Source: Nonomuraea pusilla (GTDB lineage: Bacteria > Actinomycetota > Actinomycetes > Streptosporangiales > Streptosporangiaceae). From it: a DNA stretch of 64,000 nt. A model generated the notes under the pieces. It made no database searches and had not been told where the DNA came from. It was given only the letters and a program-made list of their open reading frames with translations. Location of the stretch: contig NZ_FOBF01000002.1 of the NCBI RefSeq assembly GCF_900109355.1, positions 186,001 through 250,000 on the forward strand, in the 5' to 3' direction. The first letter of the stretch is position 1. Each line of letters opens with the position of its first letter. Shown here one piece after another: positions 1-9,138 of this stretch. The position numbers and the translations under genes were made by a program.

Positions 1-390
1 CACCGACCAGCCGCCCACCCGCAGCGGCCCCTCGGGCTGGACCTCGCGGACCGCGGCCAGGTAGGCGGCCGCGAGCTCGGTCAGCCCGCGGCCCTCGGTC
101 GGGGCGCCGCGCAGGCCCGGGTCCTCCAGCGCGTGGACGGGCTGGTCGTCGCCCAGCAGCGGGGCCAGCGGGACGTACGGCGCCACCGATCCGCCCGCCG
201 CGTGCACGAGGAACAGCGGCGGCTTCGCCCCCGCCGGACGGAGCGGCACGAGCGGGGAGCCCGGCCGCCCCTCCTGCGGACCGGAGGCGGCCCCCTGCCG
301 GGCCAGAGCCTCCTCCCGCTCGCGCCGCAGCCGCAGGTCCAGCACCGCGCGCCGCTTCTCCGCCACGCTGGAGGGACGCGAGGCGGTCAT
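1..390 (-). CDS. NRPS-associated thioesterase (partial, runs off left edge)
   Basis: Only the first 130 residues are in the window. After a charged helical leader (residues 9-32, rich in Arg and Glu) comes an alpha/beta-hydrolase fold start: strand and oxyanion region PPLFLVHAAGG at about 67-77. The visible part ends at GGWSV, the first residues of the GxSxG nucleophile elbow. The family releases or proofreads NRPS products by hydrolysis or cyclisation of the thioester. Its ATG overlaps the TGA of the upstream NRPS (ATGA), so it is translationally coupled and is the last visible gene of the operon. The helical leader resembles the N-terminal helix of the C-A-T protein, which may mean docking; that is inference. 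Catalytic His and Asp lie outside the window. Confidence 0.88.
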   Translation of the reverse strand, partial: MTASRPSSVAEKRRAVLDLRLRREREEALARQGAASGPQEGRPGSPLVPLRPAGAKPPLFLVHAAGGSVAPYVPLAPLLGDDQPVHALEDPGLRGAPTEGRGLTELAAAYLAAVREVQPEGPLRVGGWSV

Positions 391-3300
391 GAGCTCGACT
401 CCTTCAGCAGCCGGTCGAGTTCCTCCTCCGACAGGTCGGCGACCTGGGCCTCCAGCCGCGCCACCTCGTCCTCGCCCAGCAGCGCGCGCTGCGCCTCGTC
501 GATCTGGGCGGCGAACTGGCTGAGCACCGGGTAGCTGAACAGCCGCCGCGGGTCGAGCGTCACCTGGAAGGCGTCGCGCACCCGCGAGATCATCTGGGTC
601 ACCTGCAGGGAGTTGCCGCCGAGGACGAAGAAGTTGTCCTGCGCGCCGACGCTGCCGGCATCGAGACCCAGCAGGCTCTGCCAGATCTCGGCCACCCGGC
701 GCTGCGTCTCGGTGGCCGGCTCGACCTTTCCCGCGCCGCCGCCGGGGCGCGGATCCGGCAGCCGCGCGTGGTCCACCTTCCCGGTCGAGGTCAGCGGGAG
801 CCGATCCAGCCGCACGTAGTCGGTGGGCACCATGTGCAGGGGCAGCAGCCCGCTCAGGTGCTCGCGCAGCGCGTCCTGCTCGAACTCGCCGACCACGTAC
901 GCGGCCAGCCAGGCCGAGGACGTGCCCTGGTCCCGCACGGTCACGACGCACTGCCGCACGCCGTCGAAGGTCTCGACGGCGTGCTCGATCTCGCCGAGCT
1001 CCACGCGCAGCCCGCGCAGCTTCACCTGACGGTCGGCCCGGCCCAGGAACTCCAGGTAGCCGTCGGAGTTCCAGCGCACCAGGTCGCCGGTCGCGTACAT
1101 GCGCTCGCCCGGCGCGGCGGCGAACGGGTCGGGCAGGAACTTCTCGGCCGTCTGGTCGGGCCGGCCGAGGTAGCCGATGGCCAGACCCGCGCCCGCCATG
1201 TACAGCTCCCCCGGCACGCCGACCGGCACCGGCCGCAGCGCCCGGTCCAGGACGTAGGCCCGCTGGTTGGCCATCGCCCGGCCGATCGGCGGCGGCCCGT
1301 CCAACGGCTCCGGCGGGCACAGGTAGTCCACGCAGGTCACCGTGACCTCCGTCGGCCCGTACCCGTTGTGGAACTCGCGTCCCGGCCTGCTCCACCGGTT
1401 GACCAGATCGGCGCCGAACGGCTCCATGCCGATGAAGCACACCCGCAGCTCGTCGAGGGCGGACGGATCGAGCAACCCCAGCACGGCGGGCGGGATGTCC
1501 ACCATCGTCACCCGCTCGCGGGCCAGCAACCGCTGCAACCGCTCCGGGTCGAGCAGTTCGGAGCGCGGCGCGCCCACGATCGTGCCGCCGGCGGTGAGCG
1601 TCGAGAACACGTCCGACACGCTCACGTCGAAGGCGGGGTTGGAGAACTGCAGGATCCGGTCGTCCGGCGTCACCGAGAACATCCGCCGGAAGGTGGTGCA
1701 GAAGTTCACCACCGCCCGGTGGGGGACCATGACCCCCTTCGGGGTGCCGGTCGAGCCCGACGTGTAGATGACGTACGCCGTGTCCTCCTGCGCCACCCGC
1801 ACCGACGGGGGCGAAGCGGGCCGTCCGTCGAGCACGTCCGTGTCCAGCAGGATCCGCCCCACCTCCGCCGGTACGCGGCCGGCCAGATCCGACGTCGTCA
1901 CCACGGCCGCCACGTCGGCGTCGCCCAGCTGGTACGCCAGCCGCTCCGGAGGGTACTGCGGGTCGAGCGGCAGCCACGCCCCGCCCGCCTTGAGCACGCC
2001 GAGTTCGGCGGCCGGCAGGTCGAAGCCGCGCTCCAGCAGCACCCCGACCACGCGCCCCGGCGCCACCTTGAACTCCTCGACGAGCGCGTGCGCCAGCCGG
2101 CTGGACCGCTCGTCCAGCTGCGCGTAGGTCAGGTCCTCTCCCGCGAACCGCATCGCGACCGCGTCGGGCGCCTCCGCCACCCGCGCCGCGACCAGCTCGT
2201 GCAGCAGGCGCTCGTCGCGCTCACCCGGCTCGGGGTTCCACGCGGTGAGCACCCGCAGGTACTCGTCGTCGGACATGATCTCCAGCGAGTCCACCCGGGC
2301 GTCCGGCCTGGACAGTGCGTCGGCCATGACGGTGGTGAAGTGCTCCACCAGCCGCTCGATCCGCTCGTGGTCGAACAGCTCGGAGGAGTACTCGATCCAC
2401 ACGCCCAGGCCGCCGTCCGGCAGGTCGTTGATCTGGAACGTGATGTCGAACCGGGTCGTCCCCGGCTGCGGGGTCAGCATCTCGACGTCCACGCCGGGCA
2501 GGCGCCAGCGCGCGATCATCGGCTCGGGCAGCAGCGTGAACAGGTGGGCGACCAGCGGGTTCCGTCCCGGCAGCCGCTCCGGTTCGAGCTCCTCCACCAG
2601 GCGGCCGAACGGCACGTCCTGGTGGGCCATCGCCTCGAGGATCCTGTCGTTGGCGGCGTGCGCCAGGTCGCGGAACACGGGGTTGCCCTGGAGATCGCCG
2701 CGGACCACCACCGTGTTGGCGAAGAACCCCATCATGGGTTCGATCTCCGAGCGCGTCCGCCCGGAGAGGACCGAGCCGAGCGCGATGTCCTGCTGGCCGG
2801 TGTAGCGGTTCAGCAGGACCTGGTACCCGGCCATCGTCAGGGCGAGCAGGGAGACACCCTCGGCCTTGGCCAGGTCGCGGATCCCGCGGGCGAGGTCGTC
2901 GGGCAGGCGGGTCTCGTGGATGCGGCCCGCCCCGGTGGGCGCCGACGGGCGCTGCCGGTCGGTGCGCCACTCCAGAGGTTCCATCCCGTCCACCGCGGAG
3001 TGCCAGTACTCGATCTGCTTGCCGGGTTCCTCGCTGAGCAGCCAGAGCCGCTGCCACGCCGCGAAGTCGGCGGGCTGAAGGGTCAGCTCCGGGAACTCCG
3101 CGCCCTCCGGATCGGCGTAGCGGGCGGCCAGCTCGTCGGCGAACTGGCGCGAGGACCATCCGTCGATGACGATGTGATGCCAGACGACGGACAGCACGTG
3201 GTCCTCGGGGCCCAGCCGCATCAGGCCGAACCGGTAGGGCGGCCTGTTGCGCAGGTCGAACTCCTCGCGCACCTGCCCGTCGATCCAGTCCTGGACGGAC

Positions 3301-3683
3301 TCCTCGCCGCCGTCGGTCACCGGCAGGTCCCACGTCTCGGGCGGCGGATCGACCGTCTGGAAGGGCACGCCGTGCTCGTCGCCGAACCGCGTGCGCAGGC
3401 TCTCGTGCCGCGCGACGATCCCGCGCAGCGCCTCGGACAACCTGGCCACGTCGAGCGGCCCGCGCAGGCGCATCGCGAACGGCACGTTGTAGACCGGTGC
3501 GCCCGCCACCATCTGGTGCAGGAACCACAGGTACCGCTGCTGTTCGGCGATGGCCATCTTGCCGGTGCGCGGGACGGGGACGATCCTCTCCCGCTCGGCC
3601 TTCTCCGCCACGCGCTGGCGGACCTTCCGCTCCAGCAGGGCACGCCTGATGCCGGCGACGTCGCGTTCTTCGGGTGCGGACAT
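387..3683 (-). CDS. Non-ribosomal peptide synthetase, C-A-T module
   Basis: The protein has 1098 residues. Condensation domain is about 40-475 with intact HHIVIDG at 169-175. Adenylation domain is about 500-1000 with [23 protein letters not shown] and LTSTGK motifs. The thiolation domain carries phosphopantetheine Ser1025 in LGGNSL. There is no thioesterase domain; that is the next gene. Aligning by eye to the GrsA pocket gives D-V-S-D-F-G-G-V-T, which I do not recognise; Asp at position 235 implies an alpha-amino acid. The C-terminus ends in an acidic helical tail (LSEEELDRLLKE), typical of docking segments. I chose the ATG at 3683 because GAAGGAGGAA lies about nine bases upstream; an in-frame start at 3761 would run through the MbtH gene's end. 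It lies 17 bp after the MbtH gene. Confidence 0.95.
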   Translation of the reverse strand: MSAPEERDVAGIRRALLERKVRQRVAEKAERERIVPVPRTGKMAIAEQQRYLWFLHQMVAGAPVYNVPFAMRLRGPLDVARLSEALRGIVARHESLRTRFGDEHGVPFQTVDPPPETWDLPVTDGGEESVQDWIDGQVREEFDLRNRPPYRFGLMRLGPEDHVLSVVWHHIVIDGWSSRQFADELAARYADPEGAEFPELTLQPADFAAWQRLWLLSEEPGKQIEYWHSAVDGMEPLEWRTDRQRPSAPTGAGRIHETRLPDDLARGIRDLAKAEGVSLLALTMAGYQVLLNRYTGQQDIALGSVLSGRTRSEIEPMMGFFANTVVVRGDLQGNPVFRDLAHAANDRILEAMAHQDVPFGRLVEELEPERLPGRNPLVAHLFTLLPEPMIARWRLPGVDVEMLTPQPGTTRFDITFQINDLPDGGLGVWIEYSSELFDHERIERLVEHFTTVMADALSRPDARVDSLEIMSDDEYLRVLTAWNPEPGERDERLLHELVAARVAEAPDAVAMRFAGEDLTYAQLDERSSRLAHALVEEFKVAPGRVVGVLLERGFDLPAAELGVLKAGGAWLPLDPQYPPERLAYQLGDADVAAVVTTSDLAGRVPAEVGRILLDTDVLDGRPASPPSVRVAQEDTAYVIYTSGSTGTPKGVMVPHRAVVNFCTTFRRMFSVTPDDRILQFSNPAFDVSVSDVFSTLTAGGTIVGAPRSELLDPERLQRLLARERVTMVDIPPAVLGLLDPSALDELRVCFIGMEPFGADLVNRWSRPGREFHNGYGPTEVTVTCVDYLCPPEPLDGPPPIGRAMANQRAYVLDRALRPVPVGVPGELYMAGAGLAIGYLGRPDQTAEKFLPDPFAAAPGERMYATGDLVRWNSDGYLEFLGRADRQVKLRGLRVELGEIEHAVETFDGVRQCVVTVRDQGTSSAWLAAYVVGEFEQDALREHLSGLLPLHMVPTDYVRLDRLPLTSTGKVDHARLPDPRPGGGAGKVEPATETQRRVAEIWQSLLGLDAGSVGAQDNFFVLGGNSLQVTQMISRVRDAFQVTLDPRRLFSYPVLSQFAAQIDEAQRALLGEDEVARLEAQVADLSEEELDRLLKESSS

Positions 3684-3700
3684 GATCTCGGCTTCCTCCT

Positions 3701-3877
3701 TCACCGTCGCACGCTGATCGGGCGCAGATCGGTCCACACCCGCGCGATGTGGTCCAGGCATTCGCTCCTGCCGCCCTCGACGCCGGCCTCGCGCCAGCCG
3801 GCCGGGATCTCCCGGCCCGCGGGCCAGATCGAGTACTGCTCCTCGTGGTTGATCACCACGACGACGTTCTCCTCCAT
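3701..3877 (-). CDS. MbtH-like protein
   Basis: This 58-residue protein has the family hallmarks in order: [10 protein letters not shown] near residues 10-19, PAGW at 25-28, and a C-terminal WTDLRP at 48-53. MbtH-like proteins bind adenylation domains and are often needed for their folding or activity. It sits 5 bp downstream of the A-T-R gene and 17 bp upstream of the C-A-T gene, so either adenylation domain could be the partner. The ATG at 3877 follows an AGGAGAGGTGA ribosome site. It is slightly shorter than the usual 65-75 residues but keeps all core motifs. Confidence 0.95.
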   Translation of the reverse strand: MEENVVVVINHEEQYSIWPAGREIPAGWREAGVEGGRSECLDHIARVWTDLRPISVRR

Positions 3878-3882
3878 CGCGC

Positions 3883-6800
3883 TCACCTCTCCTGGGGTAC
3901 CAAGGCGGGAATGCCGGTCAGCTCGTCGAGATAGCGATCGAGCGTCCTGAGCCCGTCCGCCGCCGGCCGCGCCGCCGAGGCCGCGTGCCGGCTGAACCGC
4001 CGGGTGTCGAAGTGCCGGGTGCTGTCGGTGAACAGCCGGTCGAACTCGGCCGGCGCCGCGTCGCGGCCGGCGGCCGGAGGCGGCAGCAACAGGGACAGCC
4101 CGGCGAGCCGCTCCTCGGGCCCGGCGACGAGCTCCAGGCGCTCGCGGAACCGCGCGTAGCCGACCCGGTCGAGCCCGCACCGGCCGGCGAGCACGGCGAA
4201 CGCCTCGGCGAAGCGCAGCCTGGCCGGCCACAGGACGTGCATCGCGCCGTCCGGCACCTCGATGTCGCCGGTCGCGGCGCGTGCCACGAACTCGCCGACC
4301 ACGTCCACCGGCGTCACGTCGGTCTCGGCTTCGGTGGGGAACACGCAGCCGGTGCGTGCGCACGCGTACAGCAGGTTGTGCGCCGGCGAGTCCGGATTGG
4401 CGACGCCGATCGCCCGATGCGGCCAGACCTCGCCCAGGCGGTACACCACGGACCTGACGCCCAGCCGGTGCGCGTCCGCGAGCAGGCTCTCCGCGACGTA
4501 CTTGGATCGGTTGTAGCCGTCCGCGGCGACCTGGTCCATCTCCGGGATCCGGTCCTCGGTGATGCGCGGGGCGCCGGGCCCGGTGGGCGGGAAGATGCTC
4601 AACGTGGACAGGGTGTGCAGGCGGGCGCCGCCGCCCGAGGCCAGTTTGATGAGCTCCTGCACGCCGAGCACGTTGGCGGGCCGGTGGTCGAGGTAGCCGG
4701 ACAGGAAGTTCACCGCGCCCGCCGCGTTGACGACGCCGGACACGGCCGACGCGATCGCGTCGAACCGCCACTGCGGCAGGCCGAGCAGCTCGCTGCCCAG
4801 GTCGCCGGGGACCACCTCCACCCGCCCCGTCCCGAGCGCCGTGGGCAGCGCCTGCCGGGCGGACGTCAGACCGTACCGGCCGAGGACCTCGGTCAGCCGC
4901 CGGGCGCCGTCCTCAGGGTCGCGGCACCGCACCAGGCAGATCAGCGCGGCGTCGGAGCGCGTCAGCAACTCGGCGAAGACGTGCGCGCCGACGAAGCCGG
5001 TCGCGCCCGTGAGCAGCAGGCTCCGCGGCGGTCGCCACGCCAGGTCGCGCCTGATGCAGGCCAGCTCGGCGCTGTCGTCGCCGACGCCCCCGGACAGCCG
5101 CGCCGCCTGCTCGCGCACCGTCGGCGCGACGAGCAGGTCCCGGGGGCGTACCGGCCGGCCCAGCCGCTCACCGATCGCGGCGGTGAGGCGGTACGCGAGC
5201 AGCGAGGTGCCCCCGTAGTCCGCGAACGGCACGACCACCGAAACCCGGTCCCGGCCGAGCACCTCCCGCCACGCCGAGCAGACCAGCTCCTCCATGGGGC
5301 CGGCCGGCGGCTCGACCCGCTCCTCCCGGCCCGTCCGCCGCGCCGTCCCGGCCGCGATGAGCGCGGCCAGGGCCTTGCGGTCCGCCTTGCCGTTGTGGTT
5401 GAGCGGGAGCGCGTCGAGCACCACGACCTGGTGCGGGACCTGCTCGGCCGGGAGCTTCTGCGCCGCGTACCCGCGAAGCCGCTCCGCGGACGGCGGATCG
5501 TCCGGCGACCGCGGCGTGACGCAGCAGACCAGCGTGGAGGCGGGCGGCTCACCGAGGACGAGCGCCACCGCGCTGCCCACGAGCGGATGGTCGGCCAGGG
5601 CCGATGCGACGTCGCCGAGCTCCACCCGAACCCCGCCGACCTTGACCTGTTCGTCGAGCCGGCCGTGGTAGTACAGCAGCCCGTCCTCGCCGAACCGCGC
5701 CAGGTCGCCGGTCCGGTAGAGTCTCTCGCCCGGGATCTGGGGGAAGGGGTTGGCCACGAGCACCCGCGCGGTGCGGCCGGGATCGCCGAGGTAGCCCGCT
5801 CCGACGCACTCACCGCCGAGGTACAGCTCGCCGGGCGTGTTCACCGGGAGGGGTTCGAGGTCGTCGCCGAGCACGAGCGCGGCCGTGTTGTCGATGGGAC
5901 GCCCGATGGGGATCCGGTCGACGTCGGCGTCCGTGACGTCATGGAACACCGACCCGATGGAGCACTCCGTCGGCCCGAACGTGTTGGTGACCTCGACCTC
6001 CGGCAGCAGCGCGCGCAGCCGGTGCACCACGCCGGGGCCGGCCGCCTCCCCGCCGATCAGCATGCGCCGCAGGCCCGACGTCGCCTCGCGCAGATCCTCG
6101 CGCACCTCCAGCAGCGACACGAACGCCTCCAGCACGGACGGCACGAAGTCGGTCATCGTGACGCCGTAGCGGCCGATGGTCGTCGCGGTCCGTTCGAGGT
6201 CGAGGATCCCGTCGCGGTGCGGCAGCACGACCTGCCCTCCCGACACCAGCGGCCACAGCACCTGCCACATGGAGGAGTCGAACGTGGAGCGGCTGTTCTG
6301 CAAGGTGATGTGATCGGCGCCGTCGCCGAAGCGGCGTGACATCGCGGTCAGTCTGTTGACCAGGCCGCGGTGGCGGTTGAGCGCGCACTTGGGCGTGCCC
6401 GTCGAGCCGGAGGTGTAGAACCCGTAGATCAGGTCCTCGGGTTTCGGGTTCCGGTCGGCCGGCGGGGAGGTCCGCCCGGCCGGAGCGTACGGCGCCTCCG
6501 CGCAGTCGGCGATCACCGCCGGGAGGGCCGGATCCAGTTGGGCGGCGGTCTCCACGGTCGCGGGCGACGCCACGACGGCGGGCGGCGACAATTCGGCCAC
6601 GATCGCGCTGAGCCGGTCGATCGGCCAGGCCGGATCCAGCGGCACGAACGCCGATCCCGTCTTCATCACCCCGAAGAGCGCCGCCGGAAATTCCGGCCCG
6701 TCCGCCACCAGCACGGGTATCAATTGCCGGGGGAGCACGCCGTTGCCGATCAGCCGGACGGCTGTCATGTCGGCCGCGGCGTCGAGATCGGCATAGCTCA

Positions 6801-6960
6801 TGGTCGTGTCCCGATGGCGAATGGCGGGGCGGTCCGGTCCCCGCTCTTTCTGCCGGTGGAACAGGTCAAGGACGGTGCGGTGCCGGGGAAACGCGTGCTG
6901 CGGTCCCAGGAATAAGGGCAGGACGTGTTCGCTCAGGTGCTTCTGTTTATGGCGTGGCAT
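3883..6960 (-). CDS. NRPS-like A-T-reductase protein (thioester reductase)
   Basis: The protein has 1025 residues. Adenylation domain is about 25-535, with [10 protein letters not shown] at 182-191, FGPTE at 328-332, YRTGDL near 415-420 and catalytic A10 Lys525. Thiolation domain is about 550-620 with Ser586 in GGTS. The thioester-reductase domain is about 645-1000, with the NAD(P)-binding TGATGFVG at 651-658 and a Tyr816-x3-Lys820 pair. Such R domains release the carrier-bound acyl group as an aldehyde. The A3 motif is unusual: the Gly after TPK is Cys. By-eye pocket residues are D-S-W-D-I-G-T-I-G, not recognised. The ATG at 6960 follows GGGAG. It is the first large gene of the leftward operon. 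A carboxylic acid reductase has a similar domain order, but Asp at pocket position 235 favours an amino acid substrate. Confidence 0.93.
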   Translation of the reverse strand: MPRHKQKHLSEHVLPLFLGPQHAFPRHRTVLDLFHRQKERGPDRPAIRHRDTTMSYADLDAAADMTAVRLIGNGVLPRQLIPVLVADGPEFPAALFGVMKTGSAFVPLDPAWPIDRLSAIVAELSPPAVVASPATVETAAQLDPALPAVIADCAEAPYAPAGRTSPPADRNPKPEDLIYGFYTSGSTGTPKCALNRHRGLVNRLTAMSRRFGDGADHITLQNSRSTFDSSMWQVLWPLVSGGQVVLPHRDGILDLERTATTIGRYGVTMTDFVPSVLEAFVSLLEVREDLREATSGLRRMLIGGEAAGPGVVHRLRALLPEVEVTNTFGPTECSIGSVFHDVTDADVDRIPIGRPIDNTAALVLGDDLEPLPVNTPGELYLGGECVGAGYLGDPGRTARVLVANPFPQIPGERLYRTGDLARFGEDGLLYYHGRLDEQVKVGGVRVELGDVASALADHPLVGSAVALVLGEPPASTLVCCVTPRSPDDPPSAERLRGYAAQKLPAEQVPHQVVVLDALPLNHNGKADRKALAALIAAGTARRTGREERVEPPAGPMEELVCSAWREVLGRDRVSVVVPFADYGGTSLLAYRLTAAIGERLGRPVRPRDLLVAPTVREQAARLSGGVGDDSAELACIRRDLAWRPPRSLLLTGATGFVGAHVFAELLTRSDAALICLVRCRDPEDGARRLTEVLGRYGLTSARQALPTALGTGRVEVVPGDLGSELLGLPQWRFDAIASAVSGVVNAAGAVNFLSGYLDHRPANVLGVQELIKLASGGGARLHTLSTLSIFPPTGPGAPRITEDRIPEMDQVAADGYNRSKYVAESLLADAHRLGVRSVVYRLGEVWPHRAIGVANPDSPAHNLLYACARTGCVFPTEAETDVTPVDVVGEFVARAATGDIEVPDGAMHVLWPARLRFAEAFAVLAGRCGLDRVGYARFRERLELVAGPEERLAGLSLLLPPPAAGRDAAPAEFDRLFTDSTRHFDTRRFSRHAASAARPAADGLRTLDRYLDELTGIPALVPQER

Positions 6961-7225
6961 CGTGCTCCCATGGTCTCGACCGGCGACGGATCCTCGTTTC
7001 CGGCGGATCGGCCGCTATTCAAGTCGGTGAGTTTCAGGTAGCCGGGACCGGCCCTCGGCGAGCATGGCGAGAGTCGAATAAGAATGGGCGTGTCCGCGGC
7101 ACGGAAAGATGGCCGCGTATCACAGGAATTGCCGGGCTCCGTCGAATGCGCGCAGCCGACCGGCTAGGTCACCCGGCGTGAGAGGAGAGGGCGGGCGCGG
7201 TGATCCGCGGCCCGTGCCGGCGCTG

Positions 7226-7312
7226 TCACACTCTTGGGCGACATGCCGCCGGTGAAGGCTCCGAGACGACGTCGTAGCTCATGACGTGCTGGTTCGTGCG
7301 TGCAGTGACCAT
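7226..7312 (-). CDS. Short leader or precursor-like peptide ORF
   Basis: A 28-codon reading frame starts at ATG 7312, eight bases after a strong AAGGGAGG site, and heads the leftward NRPS operon 265 bp before the A-T-R start. The first 17 or 18 codons (to MSYDVVSE) have strong GC third positions. After that, this frame loses the bias, and the neighbouring frame gains it (GAFTGGMSPK, running to a stop at 7164). The bias switch suggests either a frameshift in a peptide of roughly 50 residues or a programmed shift. It could be a leader peptide, a RiPP-type precursor or a decayed gene. I see no RiPP-modifying enzyme nearby, so the function is open. Confidence 0.4.
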   Translation of the reverse strand: MVTARTNQHVMSYDVVSEPSPAACRPRV

Positions 7313-7366
7313 GTGTTTCCTCCCTTCTTCTCTCGGCTGAGCGCTGCACGTGCGATCGAAGTAACC

Positions 7367-7391
7367 GATAACAGGATGATTACGAGTTATC
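7367..7391. promoter_or_regulatory. Inverted repeat GATAAC-N13-GTTATC
   Basis: Perfect 6-bp arms separated by 13 bp lie just upstream of the short leader ORF, in the AT-richest part of the divergent region. The position suits an operator for the leftward operon. No regulator can be assigned. Confidence 0.35.
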
Positions 7392-7866
7392 CTCATCTTG
7401 GAACACGGAACCGGGATGCGCAACCCCGGCCGTCGCCACCATCCGCCCGTACGCCGCCGCGCGAGACGGTATGGCCTGCGGGAATGAGAATGTGCCGCGC
7501 GCTGAAATTCGGGTGGAGTGGCGACGGGCGTCCGAGTGCCGTGCGGGGGAGCCGGACGAGCGCGGCTCGGGGCGACGCGAGAGGCATACCCGGCGTTACC
7601 CGAGCCGCCGCCCGCTAATCCGGGGTCGCGGGCTTTTGTGGCGACCTGCCGAAGAACACGGACGATCGGCCGTCAATGGCCTCGGATAGGTGCACGCCCG
7701 GCCCGATGAATTCGGGCCGGAAGAAAATCCCGCCCCGGCGGCCATCGCTGCACGTCCGAGATCGCCGCGCGCCGGGGGTGAATATCCGTCATCCGCGGGT
7801 AGGGTCGGTGGCCGTCGGCGTATTCAGGGCCGGCGTCGCGCCCATCACCAACGTAAGGGGGAGGTC

Positions 7867-9033
7867 GTGCGGCCAGCCAATGACAACGCACGTGCCGGAT
7901 TATTCCAATCAGGAGGGCTTTCCTCTTTGGCGGCCGGAGTCTGGCTTCATGAAATGTCCGTCCCGACGAGGCACTACATCGCCGACATCGGGCAATCCGG
8001 CCGCACCGGGATGGACGCGCTCGCCGCCCGCCTGCGAAGACTCGGGGACGAAGCCGTCGTCGTCGACCTGCGCTCACCGATGGCCGCCGCGGCGTCGGAT
8101 CTGCTCCGGTACGGCGCCCGCCACGACGGCGGCTACTGGAACACGACCGGTGCGGCGCGCCTCGTGCTCGTCGGCGAGCTCGCACCGCTCATGCGGGCGG
8201 ACGGATGCCGGATGTTCGCGCACGGCTGCGTCGGCGGGGGCAACGACCAGCGCCGCTTCGCGCGCTACGGCGCCCAGGCCGCACCGGAACTGGCCGTCAT
8301 CGAGCCGTGGACGGATCCGCGGGCGCTTGAGCGGTTCCCCGACCGCAAGGCGATGCTGGCCGCCGTCGTCGAGCGCGGGCTGCCGCTCGACCCCGGCAGC
8401 GGCGCCGAACGGTCCACCGACGCCAACCTCGCCGGCGTCTCGCACGAGTCGGCGGAACTGGAAGACCTCGAAACGCCGGTCAGCCGTCTCGACCCGCGTT
8501 GGAGCGCGTGGCCCGGGCAGGGCCCGGCCGAGCCCGAGACCGTCACGGTCGGCTTCCGCGACGGACGGGTCGCCGACGTCGACGGCAGCGGGCCCGACCC
8601 GGTCGCCTGGATGACGCGGGCCAACGCGATCGGCGCCCGGCACGGCGTCTGGCTTCGCGACGTGGTCGAGCGGCGCATCATCGGCACGGTCTGCCGCGGC
8701 GTCTACGAGGCGCCCGGCCTGGAGGTCCTCGGCCCCGCGTGGACCCGGATCCTGCAGGCGAGCCTCGACGCGCCCGGCCGCGAACTCTACGACCGGCTGG
8801 CCGCCGTGCTGGGCGCCGCGATGTACGAGGCGCGGTGGCTCGAACCGGCCGCGCAGGCGGCGCGGGCGGCGATCGACCGGCTGGTCGGCGACGTCGGCGG
8901 CAGCGTGACCCTGTCCGTGCGCCGGGGCGTCGTCCAGGTCGAACGGACCGAGGTGACCGGCCGCGTGGAGCAGCAGACCCGGTTCGGCTCGGGCGGCAAC
9001 CGCTGGAGCGAGGTGGCCGCCGTCCGAACCTGA
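7867..9033 (+). CDS. Argininosuccinate-synthase-like enzyme with altered active-site loops
   Basis: The 388-residue protein aligns along its length with ArgG, which uses ATP to adenylate citrulline and condense it with aspartate. Matching landmarks are SGGL at 15-18, DIGQ near 40-43, HGCxGxGNDQ at 119-128, IEPW, D-NL-G-S-E---LED, and CRGVYEAPG. Key residues differ: the ATP loop SGGLDTS reads SGGLSSL, and TGKGNDQ reads VGGGNDQ (residues 122-128). The Glu of the citrulline-site DENLWG is Ala. This argues for a changed substrate or chemistry rather than arginine synthesis, consistent with a biosynthetic locus. Start GTG 7867 is chosen because it includes the ATP loop and follows AAGGGGGAGG; a later ATG at 7954 would delete it. 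It is first in an operon with the AKR and sulfotransferase. Confidence 0.88.
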   Translation: MRPANDNARAGLFQSGGLSSLAAGVWLHEMSVPTRHYIADIGQSGRTGMDALAARLRRLGDEAVVVDLRSPMAAAASDLLRYGARHDGGYWNTTGAARLVLVGELAPLMRADGCRMFAHGCVGGGNDQRRFARYGAQAAPELAVIEPWTDPRALERFPDRKAMLAAVVERGLPLDPGSGAERSTDANLAGVSHESAELEDLETPVSRLDPRWSAWPGQGPAEPETVTVGFRDGRVADVDGSGPDPVAWMTRANAIGARHGVWLRDVVERRIIGTVCRGVYEAPGLEVLGPAWTRILQASLDAPGRELYDRLAAVLGAAMYEARWLEPAAQAARAAIDRLVGDVGGSVTLSVRRGVVQVERTEVTGRVEQQTRFGSGGNRWSEVAAVRT

Positions 9034-9122
9034 GCCGTTCGGGCCTGGGCCTTTCGGACATGAGCCCGTTCGGGCCTGAGCTTTTCTGACATGAGCCCGT
9101 TCGGACATGAGCCTTTCGGATA
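9031..9122. repeat. Six tandem 15/16-bp repeats (TGAGCCYKTTCGGRCA type)
   Basis: Six imperfect copies of lengths 15, 15, 16, 15, 16 and 15 bp fill the whole spacer between the ASS-like gene and the AKR gene. The first copy includes the ASS-like stop codon and the last ends just before the AKR ribosome site. The core is TGAGCC-TTCGG. The array could be an mRNA element or slippage product; no known element is recognised. Confidence 0.85.
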
Positions 9123-9138
9123 TGAGAGGAAGAACGCG

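Larger units (their letters stand above)
6961..7866. promoter_or_regulatory. Divergent control region between the two biosynthetic operons
   Basis: This 906-bp stretch has clearly lower GC than its flanks and holds no large gene. It must contain promoters for the leftward NRPS operon and the rightward ASS-like operon. It includes one short leftward ORF (7226-7312) with a strong ribosome site and a GATAAC/GTTATC inverted repeat (7367-7391). I saw no convincing large dyad with a U-tract that would prove attenuation. The regulator is not encoded in the window next to it. Confidence 0.6.

Noticed and set aside
768-3950. A 1060-codon open frame on the plus strand
   Set aside because: It lies antisense to the C-A-T NRPS gene, has no family motif and a His/Arg/Pro-rich composition typical of GC-rich shadow frames.
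3985-6339. A 784-codon plus-strand frame
   Set aside because: Shadow of the A-T-R gene; no ribosome site or motif, and low-complexity composition.
7226-7312. Definite RiPP precursor
   Set aside because: No RiPP-modifying enzyme, protease or exporter is nearby, and the reading frame is ambiguous. Kept only as a candidate.
7867-9033. Housekeeping argG
   Set aside because: Key active-site residues differ and there is no argH or other arginine gene beside it.
7954-9033. Short version of the ASS-like gene starting at ATG 7954
   Set aside because: It would remove the SGGL ATP loop that aligns with ArgG.
9031-9122. CRISPR array
   Set aside because: Repeats are contiguous 15/16-bp units without spacers, and there are no cas genes.
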